Positions 1 to 9,699 of a stretch of 64,000 nucleotides of DNA are shown here, in pieces. Positions within the stretch are counted from its first letter, which is position 1, and every line of letters starts with the position of its first letter. The notes beneath the pieces were generated by a model, which made no database searches, was not told the DNA's origin, and was given only the letters and a program-made list of their open reading frames with translations. The position numbers and the translations under genes are program-made. This stretch comes from Nonomuraea rhodomycinica (GTDB lineage: Bacteria; Actinomycetota; Actinomycetes; Streptosporangiales; Streptosporangiaceae), in the NCBI RefSeq assembly GCF_013363995.1, contig NZ_JABWGO010000002.1, forward strand, positions 620,001-684,000, read 5' to 3'.

Positions 1-124
1 GGCAGTCCTGCCCATCGGTGGCGGTCGACACCTCGAACCCCTCCAGGCTCAGGTTGACCGCGATGAGCTGACGGATGACCTCGTCGTCGTCGACGACCAG
101 CACTCTCCCAAGAACCTCACCCAC
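1..124 (-). CDS. Response regulator, receiver domain N-terminus (partial)
   Basis: Only the first 41 codons are inside the window. Read on the minus strand from GTG at 124 (a second GTG lies at 103), the product begins VGEVLGRVLVVDDDEVIRQL and continues through LSLEGFEVSTATDGQ. The first beta strand followed by three aspartates, then the helix and the EGFEV strand, is the standard start of a CheY-like receiver domain; the acidic DDD forms the magnesium pocket. The phospho-acceptor aspartate and any output domain lie beyond the edge, so the kind of regulator (DNA-binding or not) cannot be told. Gene family confident, start codon less so. Confidence 0.75.
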   Translation of the reverse strand, partial: MGEVLGRVLVVDDDEVIRQLIAVNLSLEGFEVSTATDGQDC

Positions 125-240
125 GGCGGCAAAGCTACTCGTAGTGGCGCCGTCACGTGCGGTTTTCCAGCGATGTGTGATCGGAGGTTTATCGTGGTGC
201 GGAGTGGTCCCCGAATACTGGTAGCCTTGTCACACGTTCG

Positions 241-312
241 GCCCCCTTAGCTCAGGGGATAGAGCACCGGCCTCCGGAGCCGGGTGCGCAGGTTCGAATC
301 CTGCAGGGGGCA
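241..312 (+). tRNA. tRNA-Arg (anticodon CCG)
   Basis: Complete cloverleaf. The acceptor stem pairs GCCCCCT (241-247) with AGGGGGC (305-311), discriminator base A312; the D arm has GCTC/GAGC, the anticodon loop is CTCCGGA giving anticodon CCG for codon CGG, and the T loop is TTCGAAT closed by CAGG/CCTG. The CCA end is not encoded. tRNA genes of this kind are common integration sites for actinobacterial integrative elements, and element debris follows downstream, but no duplicated 3' end was found in the window. Confidence 0.96.
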
Positions 313-360
313 CACGATCTTGATCAGCGGTTCCGGCCGCTGACCAGGGCGAACGACACA

Positions 361-402
361 AGAACGGGCGGGCCTTCAGTCTCATGGAGACCCGCCCGTT
401 CT
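361..402 (+). terminator. Strong hairpin downstream of tRNA-Arg
   Basis: Perfect 12-base-pair inverted repeat: AGAACGGGCGGG at 361-372 and CCCGCCCGTTCT at 391-402, loop of 18 bases. It lies about 50 bases after the tRNA and has no clear T-run, as is usual for actinobacterial intrinsic terminators. The strand assignment assumes it ends the tRNA transcript. Confidence 0.6.
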
Positions 403-601
403 CGTTGGCGCTCACTGCTCGTGGACCAGTTGTGGACCACGAGAGCTCCGTCCAAGCATTGAACGACGAGGCGCCACTTCATCTCCCCGGCGTCCGATCG
501 AGATCGGCGTGAGTCAGCAGGTCAGCCGTATCAACCAGATGCATTGAACAGTCGGCGAGGCCGATCGCCCAAGCGAGGTAAGGCAGAGCGAACAGCCCCT
601 C
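403..601. other. Non-coding gap between tRNA terminator and CRISPR array
   Basis: No gene recognised. At 421-440 the heptamer TGGACCA occurs twice 10 bases apart; in frame this reads LVDQLWTT, a tail often seen near actinobacterial integrase ends and att regions, but too short to assign. On the minus strand a short frame runs out of the array to a stop near 479; it has no recognisable homology. Confidence 0.4.
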
Positions 602-1074
602 GTTGCGATCCTCGGTCGCCTCGGAGGGCGACCGCCACATGATCGAGCGGAGTGGTGCGGGGATGCTGCCGTGGTTGCGATCCTCGGTCGCCCCGGAGGG
701 CGACCGCCACACGGCGACACCGACCTGTCGTGGGACACCTGGCCGTTGCGATCCTCGGTCGCCCCGGAGGGCGACCGCCACTCACTGCGGTCAGTACGAG
801 CACGGCCGCGGCCATGAGGTTGCGATCCTCGGTCGCCCCGGAGGGCGACCGCCACCTTGCGGAACCCGGCCGCGAACCCCGACGACTCGGTGTTGCGATC
901 CTCGGTCGCCCCGGAGGGCGACCGCCACCTGCGTCCTAAGCGTCCGGAAGTCAAGCGCTACACGCTGTTGCGATCCTCGGTCGCCCCGGAGGGCGACCGC
1001 CACCAGGTATGCCGGGCCAGACGACCCCCTGAACGGAGTTGCGATCCTCGGTCGCCCCGGAGGGCGACCGCCAC
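602..1074 (-). CRISPR. CRISPR array, 7 repeats and 6 spacers
   Basis: A 37-base repeat starts at 602, 674, 745, 819, 892, 967 and 1038. It contains an 18-base dyad GTCGCCCCGGAGGGCGAC, so the crRNA would fold a strong hairpin. Spacers are 639-673 (35), 711-744 (34), 782-818 (37), 856-891 (36), 929-966 (38) and 1004-1037 (34 bases), all different. Repeats 2-7 are identical; the one at 602 carries a C-to-T change in the stem. A degenerate repeat normally marks the leader-distal end, and on the minus strand the repeat ends in GATCGCAAC, a variant of the usual ATTGAAAC handle, so transcription is inferred to run on the minus strand from a leader at about 1075-1390. Type I is implied by the adjacent Cas3; subtype not determined. 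No other cas gene is in the window. Confidence 0.97.
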
Positions 1075-1393
1075 GCATCTGAGTAGGCAATATGCTCCCT
1101 CGACACCGACAGGACGACTTGCGAATTCACGCATTAAGGAACATCGCGGGCGATAACTCCTTGGGAACCTACCGCGTGTCGCGTGAGCACTCCAGGTTCC
1201 GAAGCACGGGCACGGCAAGCACAACAAGCGTAAGGCTATGCCGGGAGTGCGCCCGGATCGAGCAGCTCCCTAGGGATCTTGATCATGATTTGTATGCGGA
1301 CGTAGGTCGTCTGGCTGAGACGGCCACCCTGTCCGAGATAAAGCGATCGATGTTGTTGAGCGCCGATTTGGTGGAACCCCGCGAAAACTGTCG
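1075..1393. promoter_or_regulatory. Probable CRISPR leader / upstream region of cas3
   Basis: This 319-base stretch between the last perfect repeat and the cas3 frame has no convincing gene and is visibly less GC-rich than its surroundings (for example TTGATCATGATTTGTATG near 1277). Its position next to the non-degenerate end of the array fits a leader, and the array would be read leftward from it while cas3 is read rightward. A spurious plus-strand frame overlaps it and runs into the start of cas3; codon use gives it no support. Confidence 0.4.
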
Positions 1394-3351
<1,958 letters not shown>

Positions 3352-3433
3352 CTATCTTTCCTGAGCCGCCGTCTCAGGTCGATCCACAGGTCAAGCGCCC
3401 TGCGATGACTTCTGAAGCGGTACACGGTTCCCG

Positions 3434-3574
3434 ATGGCGACCTGGATCCACGGTGGGATTCAGGCCGAGCCCGACGACTCCGTCCCCTACCTGGAGCGGC
3501 AGGCGAGGCAGACCTTCACGATCGCGCTCACCGCGTTCCTGGACGGCGTCGAGGCCGCTCTGGTCAGGCGCTGA
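3434..3574 (+). pseudogene. Short frame resembling the C-terminus of a TetR-family regulator
   Basis: A 46-codon frame beginning MATWIHGGIQAEP and ending FTIALTAFLDGVEAALVRR. The last 25 residues look like the end of a TetR/AcrR ligand domain, but there is no helix-turn-helix and no upstream extension, so it is best read as a remnant. It converges on the PadR gene and overlaps its stop. Identification is weak. Confidence 0.3.
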
Positions 3575-4154
3575 ACGTCTTGGAGCCGAGCAGTTCCTCC
3601 CGCGACCAGGTGAGCACGCCGGTGCGCAGGTCCTCGATGACCGTGCGCAGCCACCGCTCCTCGGCCGCGGCGACAGCGTGCAGGTATTCGGTCTCGAGCA
3701 TGACCGCCCGGGGCACATCGTGGGCGGCCAGGTCGGCCTCTAGCTCTGCCCGGGTCTGAGCCACCCGGCCGGCACGTCGTTCGAGCGCCTGGAGCGCCTC
3801 CTGCGGGGTGGCCACCGGCAGGTGCGACAGGGCCGCGGGGAACTGCGGGTATTCCTGCTTGGGCTCGGCCAGCATCTCGTCCAGCCACTGGCGGGCGACT
3901 TGACGGCCGCGATCGGTGAGCTCGTAGACGGTCCGCTCGGGATAGGACTGGTCGCGGCCTGTCTCCCGGACGGCGATCAGGCCCCCTGCGCACAGGCGGT
4001 CGATGGTCCGGTAGAGGCTCGCGCGCTGGCTCACGTTGACGACCTGGTCCTTGCCCCACTGCTTGATCAGGCGCTGCATGCCGTACGGATGCAGCGGCTC
4101 GTAGTGGAGCAATGCCAGCACGGTCAGGGCGAGCGGGGTCGGCGAGGTGGTCAT
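3564..4154 (-). CDS. PadR-family transcriptional regulator
   Basis: 196 residues from ATG at 4154. The winged helix spans about 1-80: LTVLALLHYEPLHPYGMQRL, then SLYRTIDRLCAGGLI and a wing ending YELTDRGR. The C-terminal half is a long charged helical region (ALERRAGRVAQTRAELEADL) that would form the dimer coiled coil of the PadR subfamily 2 type. An in-frame ATG 12 codons upstream would leave no room for the operator, so the inner start is preferred. It is divergent from a FAD monooxygenase with only 89 bases between them, and the gap contains repeated AACTAGTT palindromes, so it probably represses that gene and itself. Confidence 0.85.
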   Translation of the reverse strand: MTTSPTPLALTVLALLHYEPLHPYGMQRLIKQWGKDQVVNVSQRASLYRTIDRLCAGGLIAVRETGRDQSYPERTVYELTDRGRQVARQWLDEMLAEPKQEYPQFPAALSHLPVATPQEALQALERRAGRVAQTRAELEADLAAHDVPRAVMLETEYLHAVAAAEERWLRTVIEDLRTGVLTWSREELLGSKTFSA

Positions 4155-4172
4155 GCCGCACATAGTAGCTTT

Positions 4173-4215
4173 GAATGAACTAGTTGACATAGAACTAGTT
4201 TCAGTGAAACTATCT
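4173..4215. promoter_or_regulatory. Operator/promoter region between PadR and the FAD monooxygenase
   Basis: The perfect palindrome AACTAGTT occurs at 4178-4185 and 4193-4200, 15 bases apart (about one and a half helical turns), with a related GAAACTAT at 4206-4213. A TTGACA hexamer at 4184-4189 lies inside the same block and could be a -35 box. The AT-rich block stands out in the GC-rich surroundings and sits exactly in the divergent gap, as expected for a PadR operator. Confidence 0.6.
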
Positions 4216-4243
4216 CAATGTCGCACGAAACTGAGGAGCAGGC

Positions 4244-5410
4244 ATGAGCAAGGTCAAGACAGCACTGGTGATCGGCGGCGGCATCGCCGGACCGGTGACG
4301 GCATTGGCGCTGGCCAAGGCGGGCATCCAGGCGACCGTCTACGAGGCGCACCCGCAGGCCGCCGACGGGGTCGGCGCCATCCTGAGCCTGGCGCCCAACG
4401 GGCTGGACGCGCTGAAGATCATTGAGGCGGACAAGGCGGTCCAGGCCGTCGGTCAGCCCGTCCCCGCTGTGGTGATGGCCGACGGTGGCGGCAAGCAGCT
4501 CGCCCAGTTCGGCGGTTTCCCCGGTCTGCCCGCCAGTGTGGCGATGCCGCGCGCGGAGCTGTTCCGAGCGCTGGCCGACCACGCGCTGGCCGGGGGCGTG
4601 CCGATCGAGTACGGCAAGCGCCTCGTCGGCGCCGAAGAGACCCCCGACGGAGTGACCGCCACCTTCTCCGACGGCACCACCGCCACCGCCGACGTGCTGA
4701 TCGGCGCTGACGGCATCCGTTCCACCGTCCGCACCCTGATCGACTCCGACGCTCCCGGCCCCGAATACGGAGGCGTCCTCAGCTTCGGTGGTTTCAGCTC
4801 CGGCAGCGGCCTGCGAGCCGAGCAGGGCACCATGTACTTCGCCTTCGGCCGCACCTTCATCGGCTACTGGCAGTACACCGACGGCCGCATCTGCTGGTTC
4901 GCCGGCCTCCCCCAGGCCGAGCCCCTCACCTCCGCCGAGGTCCACGGCGTCCCGGCCGCCGACTGGCTGGCGCGACTGCGCGACCTGTACGCCGGTCACG
5001 TGCCCGGCGAGACCCTGCTGGCCCACACCGACCCGCAGGACATGATGATCGTCGGCCCGATGGAGCGCATGCCGTCGGTGCCGCACTGGCACCGCGGCCG
5101 CATGGTGCTGGTGGGCGATTCGGCCCACGCCCCGTCTTCCAGTTCCGGGCAGGGCGCCTCCCAGGCCATCGAGAGCGCCGTTGAACTGGCCCGCTGCCTG
5201 CGTGACCTGCCCACTCCCGCCGCCGCGTTCACCGCATACGAGAACCTGCGCCGGGCCCGGGTGGAAATGATCAGCGGCGGTGCAGCCGCCACGAACAAGG
5301 CCAAGTCCGGCCAGGCCGGGGACAAGCCCGCCATGCCCACGCCCGAGCAGATGTTCGGCCCCGTCCACCGCCACCACATCGACTGGCAGGAGACCGTCTC
5401 GGGCGAGTGA
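4244..5410 (+). CDS. FAD-dependent monooxygenase (PHBH-type)
   Basis: 388 residues. The N-terminal Rossmann motif is LVIGGGIAGPVTALALAKAG (about 8-27) ending in the acidic YEAHP; DVLIGADGIRSTVR near 160 is the DG motif, and MVLVGDSAHAPSSSSGQGAS near 287 is the GD motif that binds the FAD ribityl chain. These three mark class A single-component flavin monooxygenases, which hydroxylate aromatic or antibiotic-like substrates using NAD(P)H and O2. ATG at 4244 has a good ribosome site (GAGGAG). Substrate unknown. Control by the divergent PadR regulator suggests induction by a xenobiotic or phenolic compound. Confidence 0.88.
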   Translation: MSKVKTALVIGGGIAGPVTALALAKAGIQATVYEAHPQAADGVGAILSLAPNGLDALKIIEADKAVQAVGQPVPAVVMADGGGKQLAQFGGFPGLPASVAMPRAELFRALADHALAGGVPIEYGKRLVGAEETPDGVTATFSDGTTATADVLIGADGIRSTVRTLIDSDAPGPEYGGVLSFGGFSSGSGLRAEQGTMYFAFGRTFIGYWQYTDGRICWFAGLPQAEPLTSAEVHGVPAADWLARLRDLYAGHVPGETLLAHTDPQDMMIVGPMERMPSVPHWHRGRMVLVGDSAHAPSSSSGQGASQAIESAVELARCLRDLPTPAAAFTAYENLRRARVEMISGGAAATNKAKSGQAGDKPAMPTPEQMFGPVHRHHIDWQETVSGE

Positions 5411-5419
5411 CCCTCATGT

Positions 5420-5445
5420 GGGCGTGGCGAACACCTGCCACGCCC
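5420..5445 (+). terminator. Hairpin after FAD monooxygenase
   Basis: GGGCGTGGC (5420-5428) and GCCACGCCC (5437-5445) form a 9-base-pair stem with an 8-base loop, 10 bases after the monooxygenase stop codon. Confidence 0.65.
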
Positions 5446-5533
5446 CTCCACGCTTGGCACGGGCGGCTGTCCGTAAAAGCCGTTGCAGAAGGTCGTGAGT
5501 GGGCAGGTCAGGACAGGTCTGCGGCTGTCGTGG

Positions 5534-6268
5534 TCATGCCGACAGGGCGAGGTTGTGCATGTGGGCGACGGCCTGGACGGCGTGATGGAGACCGGTGCCT
5601 CTCTGCCGGCAGTCGCGCAGGATCTTGTAGTTCTTCATGCGGGCGAAGACATGCTCGACGCGGGCGCGGATGCGTCGGTGTTCTGCGTTGTCTTCTTCCT
5701 GTACCCGCAGCAAGGGCCTGCCTGCTCGTCGGCGGTGCGGCACGATCAGGCCGGTATTGAAGTAAGCGCCGTCGGCCATCACGCTGACGCCGTCGCAGTG
5801 GGCTGCCAGCCCTGAAGCCCGCCAGGCGTGAGCGTCGGCCTTGTTTCCCGCTACCGGTTGGCCGGTCGCCACGACCAGGCGCGTGTCAGGATCGATGATG
5901 ACCTGCACGTTAGCGGAGAAGCGGTAGTTGCGGCTGGATGCGCCGACAGCGCGGTCGCGTACGGGGATGAGGGTGCCATCCACGATCCACAGCGGGTCAG
6001 TGGCATCGGCCGGCCTGGGCGCGGGCTGCAGAGCGAGCAGAGGGCCAAGACGTTGAATGATGCGGCAGACGGTGGCCGGGGAGATTCCGAATAGTGGCGC
6101 GAGCTGCCGCATGGTGAGGTTGGTGCGGTAATAGACGGCCACCAGTAGCACCCGATCGGCCAAGGGCAGGCACCATGGCCGGCCACCACCGGGACCGTTG
6201 CCGCCCCGCTCACGCACCACCTTCACCAGCCGTTCGAACCGGCCCATCCCCAGGCCGGTGAAGGTCAC
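5534..6268 (-). CDS. IS5-family transposase (DDE_Tnp_4 type)
   Basis: 244 residues from GTG at 6268 (VTFTGLGMGRFERLVKVV), the usual start for this family; the open frame extends further upstream but that part has no homology. The helix-turn-helix region has YYRTNLTMRQLAPLFGISPA; the catalytic residues lie in WIVDGTLIPV, VMADGAYFN and RARVEHVFARMK, giving a full D-D-E set, and the C-terminus is intact (AVAHMHNLALSA). The transposase therefore looks complete. I could not find convincing terminal inverted repeats, so the ends of the element are not defined. Its upstream end abuts a truncated DUF2637 gene. Confidence 0.85.
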   Translation of the reverse strand: MTFTGLGMGRFERLVKVVRERGGNGPGGGRPWCLPLADRVLLVAVYYRTNLTMRQLAPLFGISPATVCRIIQRLGPLLALQPAPRPADATDPLWIVDGTLIPVRDRAVGASSRNYRFSANVQVIIDPDTRLVVATGQPVAGNKADAHAWRASGLAAHCDGVSVMADGAYFNTGLIVPHRRRAGRPLLRVQEEDNAEHRRIRARVEHVFARMKNYKILRDCRQRGTGLHHAVQAVAHMHNLALSA

Positions 6269-6301
6269 GCGCCGTTTCCGGCCGCGGACGTGATCTCGTG
6301 A

Positions 6302-7016
6302 GCGCGCCTTCTCGCCGTCACAGCCGCTCGTATCGCCTGGATACGCCGTACCACCACAGTGTCCGTACTGCTCGTGGCAGGAATCGCGGCGGTCGTCTCC
6401 TTCCGCCACATGCGCCATCTGGCGCTCCAGCATGGCGAGGATCTGCTGGCTGCGACACCGATCCCCTTGGCGGTGGACGGCACGATCGTGGCCGCGTCGA
6501 TGTCGTTGCTCCTTGCGAGCCGATATGGCTCACGCGGCGGATTCCTGCCGTGGGCGCTGCTCATTCTCAGCAGTCTGGCCAGCTTGGGCGCCAACATCGC
6601 CGTCGCCGAGCCCACGTTGATCGGCCGGGTGATCGCCGGCTGGCCCAGCTTGGCCTTGATCGGCGCGTACGAAGATGCTGATGAGCCAGATCAGGTCCTC
6701 TGCCCAGCGTTGCTCACCTCCTGAGGGTGAAGCCGAGGTGGACGAGGATGGCGCCCATAGCGAAGAAGATCAGTCTGCGGAGACTGATCTGGATGGGAAT
6801 CGAGCCCTACAACGAGCCGCTTGGCGATGGGCGCTGGCGAAGCAGGAGGGTGAGGGGCGGTTGCCGAGCGGTGGCACGATCGGCGCGCAATTCCAGCGGT
6901 CGCCGCGTTGGGGGCGTCTGGTCAAAAGGGCCGGGAGGGCTGGTGAGTTCGAAGCGGCGGAGAAGACACATGCCGCCGGCTCAGTTGGCTCTTGCTGGCC
7001 ACGGCAGGTCTCCTGA
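6302..7016 (+). pseudogene. DUF2637 / SpdB2-like plasmid-spread protein, frameshifted
   Basis: SpdB2-like membrane proteins help conjugative plasmids and integrative elements (AICEs) of actinomycetes spread within mycelium. From about 6305 the frame reads RLLAVTAARIAWIRR, then VSVLLVAGIAAVVSFRHMRH, ATPIPLAVDGTIVAASMSLL and SLALIGAYE, i.e. three to four membrane segments. At about 6672 one extra base shifts the reading frame: the sequence resumes as LMSQIRSSAQR and ends with the cytoplasmic domain (LQRAAWRWALAKQEGEGRLP, RWGRLVKRAGRAGEFE). The start is also missing: a stop codon lies at 6299-6301, so the nearest GTG is 6359. The IS5 transposase immediately upstream probably removed the promoter end. 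Confidence 0.75.
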
Positions 7017-7357
7017 TGGCGCAGGTGGGGCATTGGGACCGTGCGTCGGCAATGTCTCTCGCTAAAGGTGGCAAGGCCTCGCCGTCTCCACGGCATCGTG
7101 GGAAGAGGTCTCCCGCCGCGTTGCGGACGGCAGCCTCGCCAGCTTGCAGCGCGCGGGCGAAGCGTGGCGTGACTGTTGACGGCGGGCCACCACTGAGCCG
7201 GATCACGCTGCTCTACGAAGACCACAACCTCTTTTCCTTCCGCGTTGGTCGGTGTCGTGCCGCCGGCATCGCAGCGGGGCCGAGAGAGTTGGACGGGCAC
7301 GGTCTCGACGAGCACACTGGCGTGATGCCCCTCGTGTACAAGAGCTCGCGCGGCTAG
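7017..7357. other. Gene-free stretch in the debris zone
   Basis: No frame with recognisable homology or consistent third-position GC bias on either strand. It follows the stop of the DUF2637 remnant. Confidence 0.4.
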
Positions 7358-7660
7358 CTGGCTGATCGGCAGTGGTGTTCGGATGCCCTGGCACAGGCCG
7401 ACTTTCCGCTCACACAGGTCACGGTGGACACCAGCGCAGGCGCGTGGCGCTCGTGTCGGCCGGAAGCCGGAAGCCGGAAGCCACAGATCGTCGTGGTGCC
7501 GGGCACCGCCTTCAACGCGGCGGTGGATATGCCGTGGTTGCGGGCGCTGTCGGCGCGCTGGGCGACCACGTGGTGGATCTGCCCGGTCAGCCTGGACTCA
7601 GCACCCGCACCGGTCGCGGCGGGCACGCTGGCCTGGTACGGGCGGGTGCTGGGCTTCGTC
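7358..7660 (+). pseudogene. Alpha/beta hydrolase N-terminal fragment, frameshifted
   Basis: Starting after a TAG, the frame reads DALAQADFPLTQVTVDTSAG, then PQIVVVPGTAFNAAVDMPWL and RALSARWATT, typical for the first strands and oxyanion region of an alpha/beta hydrolase. Around 7570 the natural continuation VVDLPGQPGLS is in a different frame, and the first frame resumes with LAWYGRVL. There is no nucleophile elbow. It ends abruptly near 7660, where an opposite-strand remnant begins. Confidence 0.5.
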
Positions 7661-7795
7661 TCATGTGACGCAGGGAACGCCGTGCACCTCCGGGCATGTG
7701 GAGCAGCGGCCGGCGGAGGTGACGCCCCGCCCGCCGTCGTCGCGGCGGACGTAGATGGTGTGCTCGGCGGCCGCGAACGCGATCGAGGACCAACG
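7661..7795 (-). pseudogene. Unidentified coding remnant with a cysteine-rich end
   Basis: On the minus strand, after a TGA near 7796, 44 codons read SSIAFAAAEHTIYVRRDDGR, then GVTSAGRCSTCPEVHGVPCV and a stop. Nearly every third codon position is G or C, much more than in the other frames, so this was probably a real gene end. No start codon remains and I do not recognise the family. Confidence 0.35.
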
Positions 7796-7878
7796 GGCTC
7801 ATCGTGGCAGCCGGCCTCCAGGGTCGAGTTCCCGCCATCGTGTGGGTAGCGCCGGATATGTGAGGGAACGGTGGTGTC

Positions 7879-8820
7879 ATGGAGCTGCTCGCCGTTCCGC
7901 CACTTGCCGAGTGGCGGGACACCAAAGCAACGTTGCACCGGTTCTGCCAGGTAGTGGGCAAGATTCGGCTTGCTTCGGCGGTTCGGCGCAACCACTGGTG
8001 GAACGTACCGTTCCATGTCACCGGGCGGGGGATCACCACCCGTCCGATGGGACAGTCCGACGGCAACCCGATCTTCACGATCGACTTCGACTTCGTCAGC
8101 CACCGGCTGGTCGTCACCACGGTGGACGGCCGGGCGGTGTCGTTCGCGCTCTACGGCCAGTCGGTGGCGTCCTTCTACCACAGCACCATGGGAGCCCTGG
8201 CGGCCCTTGACGTGCGGGTGGACATGACCGTACCGCGGCCGTTCGACCTGCCCGACTCCGACCGGCCGTTCGCTGACGACACCGAGCACGCCGCCTACGA
8301 CCCCGTCGCGGTCACCCGCTACTGGCAGGTCCTCAGCCAGGTGAACCTGCTGCTGGAGGAGTTCGCGGCGGACTACTCGGGCAAGGTCAGCCCGGTGCAC
8401 CACTTCTGGCACACCTTCGACATCGCCTGCACCCGCTTCTCCGACCGCCTGATCGAGCAGCCGCCCGAGGCCGACCCCGTGACGCGGGAAGCCTACTCCC
8501 ACGAGGTGATCAGCTCGGGCTTCTGGTTCGGCGACGACACCTTTCCCGAGCCGGCCTTCTACTCCTACACCGCTCCCGAGCCCGACGGGCTCGACAGCGA
8601 ACCCCTGAAACCCGAGGCCGCGCGGTGGATCACGCAACGAGGCAGCCATCTGGCCGTGCTGCGCCACGCTGACGCCCGAGCCGAGCCCGACCCGCGCGCC
8701 GCCGTCCTCGCCTTCTACGACAGCGCCTACCGGGCCGGAGCCCGGCGCGCCGGCTGGGACATCGCACGGCTCTCCTGCCCGGGCGGTGTCACTGATCCGC
8801 TGTCGAGCGCCGAGAGGTGA
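7879..8820 (+). CDS. DUF5996 family protein
   Basis: 313 residues, from ATG at 7879 in a weak ribosome-site context (GAGGGAACGGTGGTGTC). The opening WRDTKATLHRFCQVVGKIRL, the NHWWNVPFHVTGRGITT block near 40, FDFVSHRL near 75, and the C-terminal WFGDDTFPEPAFYSYTAPEP followed by AVLAFYDSAYRAGA are diagnostic of DUF5996, a soluble family of unknown function widespread in bacteria. No signal peptide or membrane segment. It stands alone amid broken genes yet is itself intact, and faces a truncated alcohol dehydrogenase. Confidence 0.85.
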   Translation: MELLAVPPLAEWRDTKATLHRFCQVVGKIRLASAVRRNHWWNVPFHVTGRGITTRPMGQSDGNPIFTIDFDFVSHRLVVTTVDGRAVSFALYGQSVASFYHSTMGALAALDVRVDMTVPRPFDLPDSDRPFADDTEHAAYDPVAVTRYWQVLSQVNLLLEEFAADYSGKVSPVHHFWHTFDIACTRFSDRLIEQPPEADPVTREAYSHEVISSGFWFGDDTFPEPAFYSYTAPEPDGLDSEPLKPEAARWITQRGSHLAVLRHADARAEPDPRAAVLAFYDSAYRAGARRAGWDIARLSCPGGVTDPLSSAER

Positions 8821-8934
8821 TGGCCCGTCCACTCCGACGGCCTCGGCATGCTCCGGCCTCAGTTGCCATGCCGTTCGAGCCCGGCGGGGCGCGGCGTGAC
8901 CACCTGCCAGCCGGCGGGTTCGACGGGATCGCGA

Positions 8935-9621
8935 CGGCTCGGCGAAGTCGTCGGCGGCCGGGTCGAGGGCGATGTCGGCTCCGAAGGCCCGGGCGCGTTC
9001 CCGGGCGACGGGCAGCGGGTCGACGGCGATGATCGGGGCGGCCCCGACCAGGCGGGCGATGCGAAGGCTGTGCGTTCCCACTCCGCCCACGCCCCACACG
9101 CCCACGGCCTGCGCGGGGCGCACCTCGGCGGTGGCGACGACGGCGGCGTAGGAGGTGGAGACCGCGTCCGGGATGATCGCGGCCTGATCGAACGGCAGCT
9201 CGTCGGGGATGGGGACGAGGGTGTCCTCGCGGGCGATGGCGTACCGGGCCCAGCCGCCGTCGTAGTCGATGCCCCGGGTGCGGACCTGGGTGCAGGGGCG
9301 GCGGCGCGCGCAGTCCGCGCACTGCCCGCAGCTCTGTCCGGCCTCCAGGGTGACGCGGGTTCCCATGGTCAGGCCTCGCTTGAGGCCGGGGCCGAGGGCG
9401 TGGATCACACCGGAGACCTCGTGGCCGATGGTGACGGCGTCGAAGGCTTCGGGATACAGGGGGATGAGGGTTCCGTCGATCAGGTGGAGGTCCGACAGGC
9501 ACACGCCTGCGGCCTTCACCTCGATGAGGACCTCGCCCGGGCCGGGCACGGGGACGGGGACCTCCTCGACGAGGAACTTGCTGCTGTCCAGGTGGAAGCG
9601 TCCGGCGAGCATGGTGTCCAA
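8935..9621 (-). pseudogene. Zinc-dependent alcohol dehydrogenase, 3' truncated
   Basis: From ATG at 9621 the first 229 codons are a normal medium-chain dehydrogenase: catalytic zinc ligands C41 and H67-E68 (GHE), structural zinc cysteines C98, C101, C104 and C110, and the NAD(P) motif GVWGVGGVGTHSLRIARLVG near 174-193. Homology ends at about DPAADDFAEP (base 8935), before the substrate-binding C-terminal third. The frame stays open for another ~500 codons antisense to DUF5996, but that stretch has no protein-like character. It lies downstream of the CYP102 gene on the same strand, so it may once have acted with it. Confidence 0.75.
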
Positions 9622-9699
9622 GGCGATGTTGCTTTCTTGAGCGTTCGAGCTGTGCGCCCGAGACTGTTTCGATTCGGTTCGGGCCGCGGTGGACGGGGA

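Noticed and set aside
421..440. Possible att core or integrase end (TGGACCA repeated)
   Set aside because: Only two 7-base copies and no integrase nearby; not enough to call an attachment site.
479..1227. Several open frames within the CRISPR array
   Set aside because: They are repeats and spacers read as codons (periodic SPRRATAT or VALRGDRGSQ blocks), not proteins.
5490..6305. Terminal inverted repeats of the IS5 element
   Set aside because: Compared both flanks and found only a weak GTCGTGAG/CTCGTGAG direct similarity, so no ends are claimed.
7354..8934. 500-codon continuation of the truncated alcohol dehydrogenase frame
   Set aside because: Lies opposite the intact DUF5996 gene and hydrolase fragment and shows no dehydrogenase homology.
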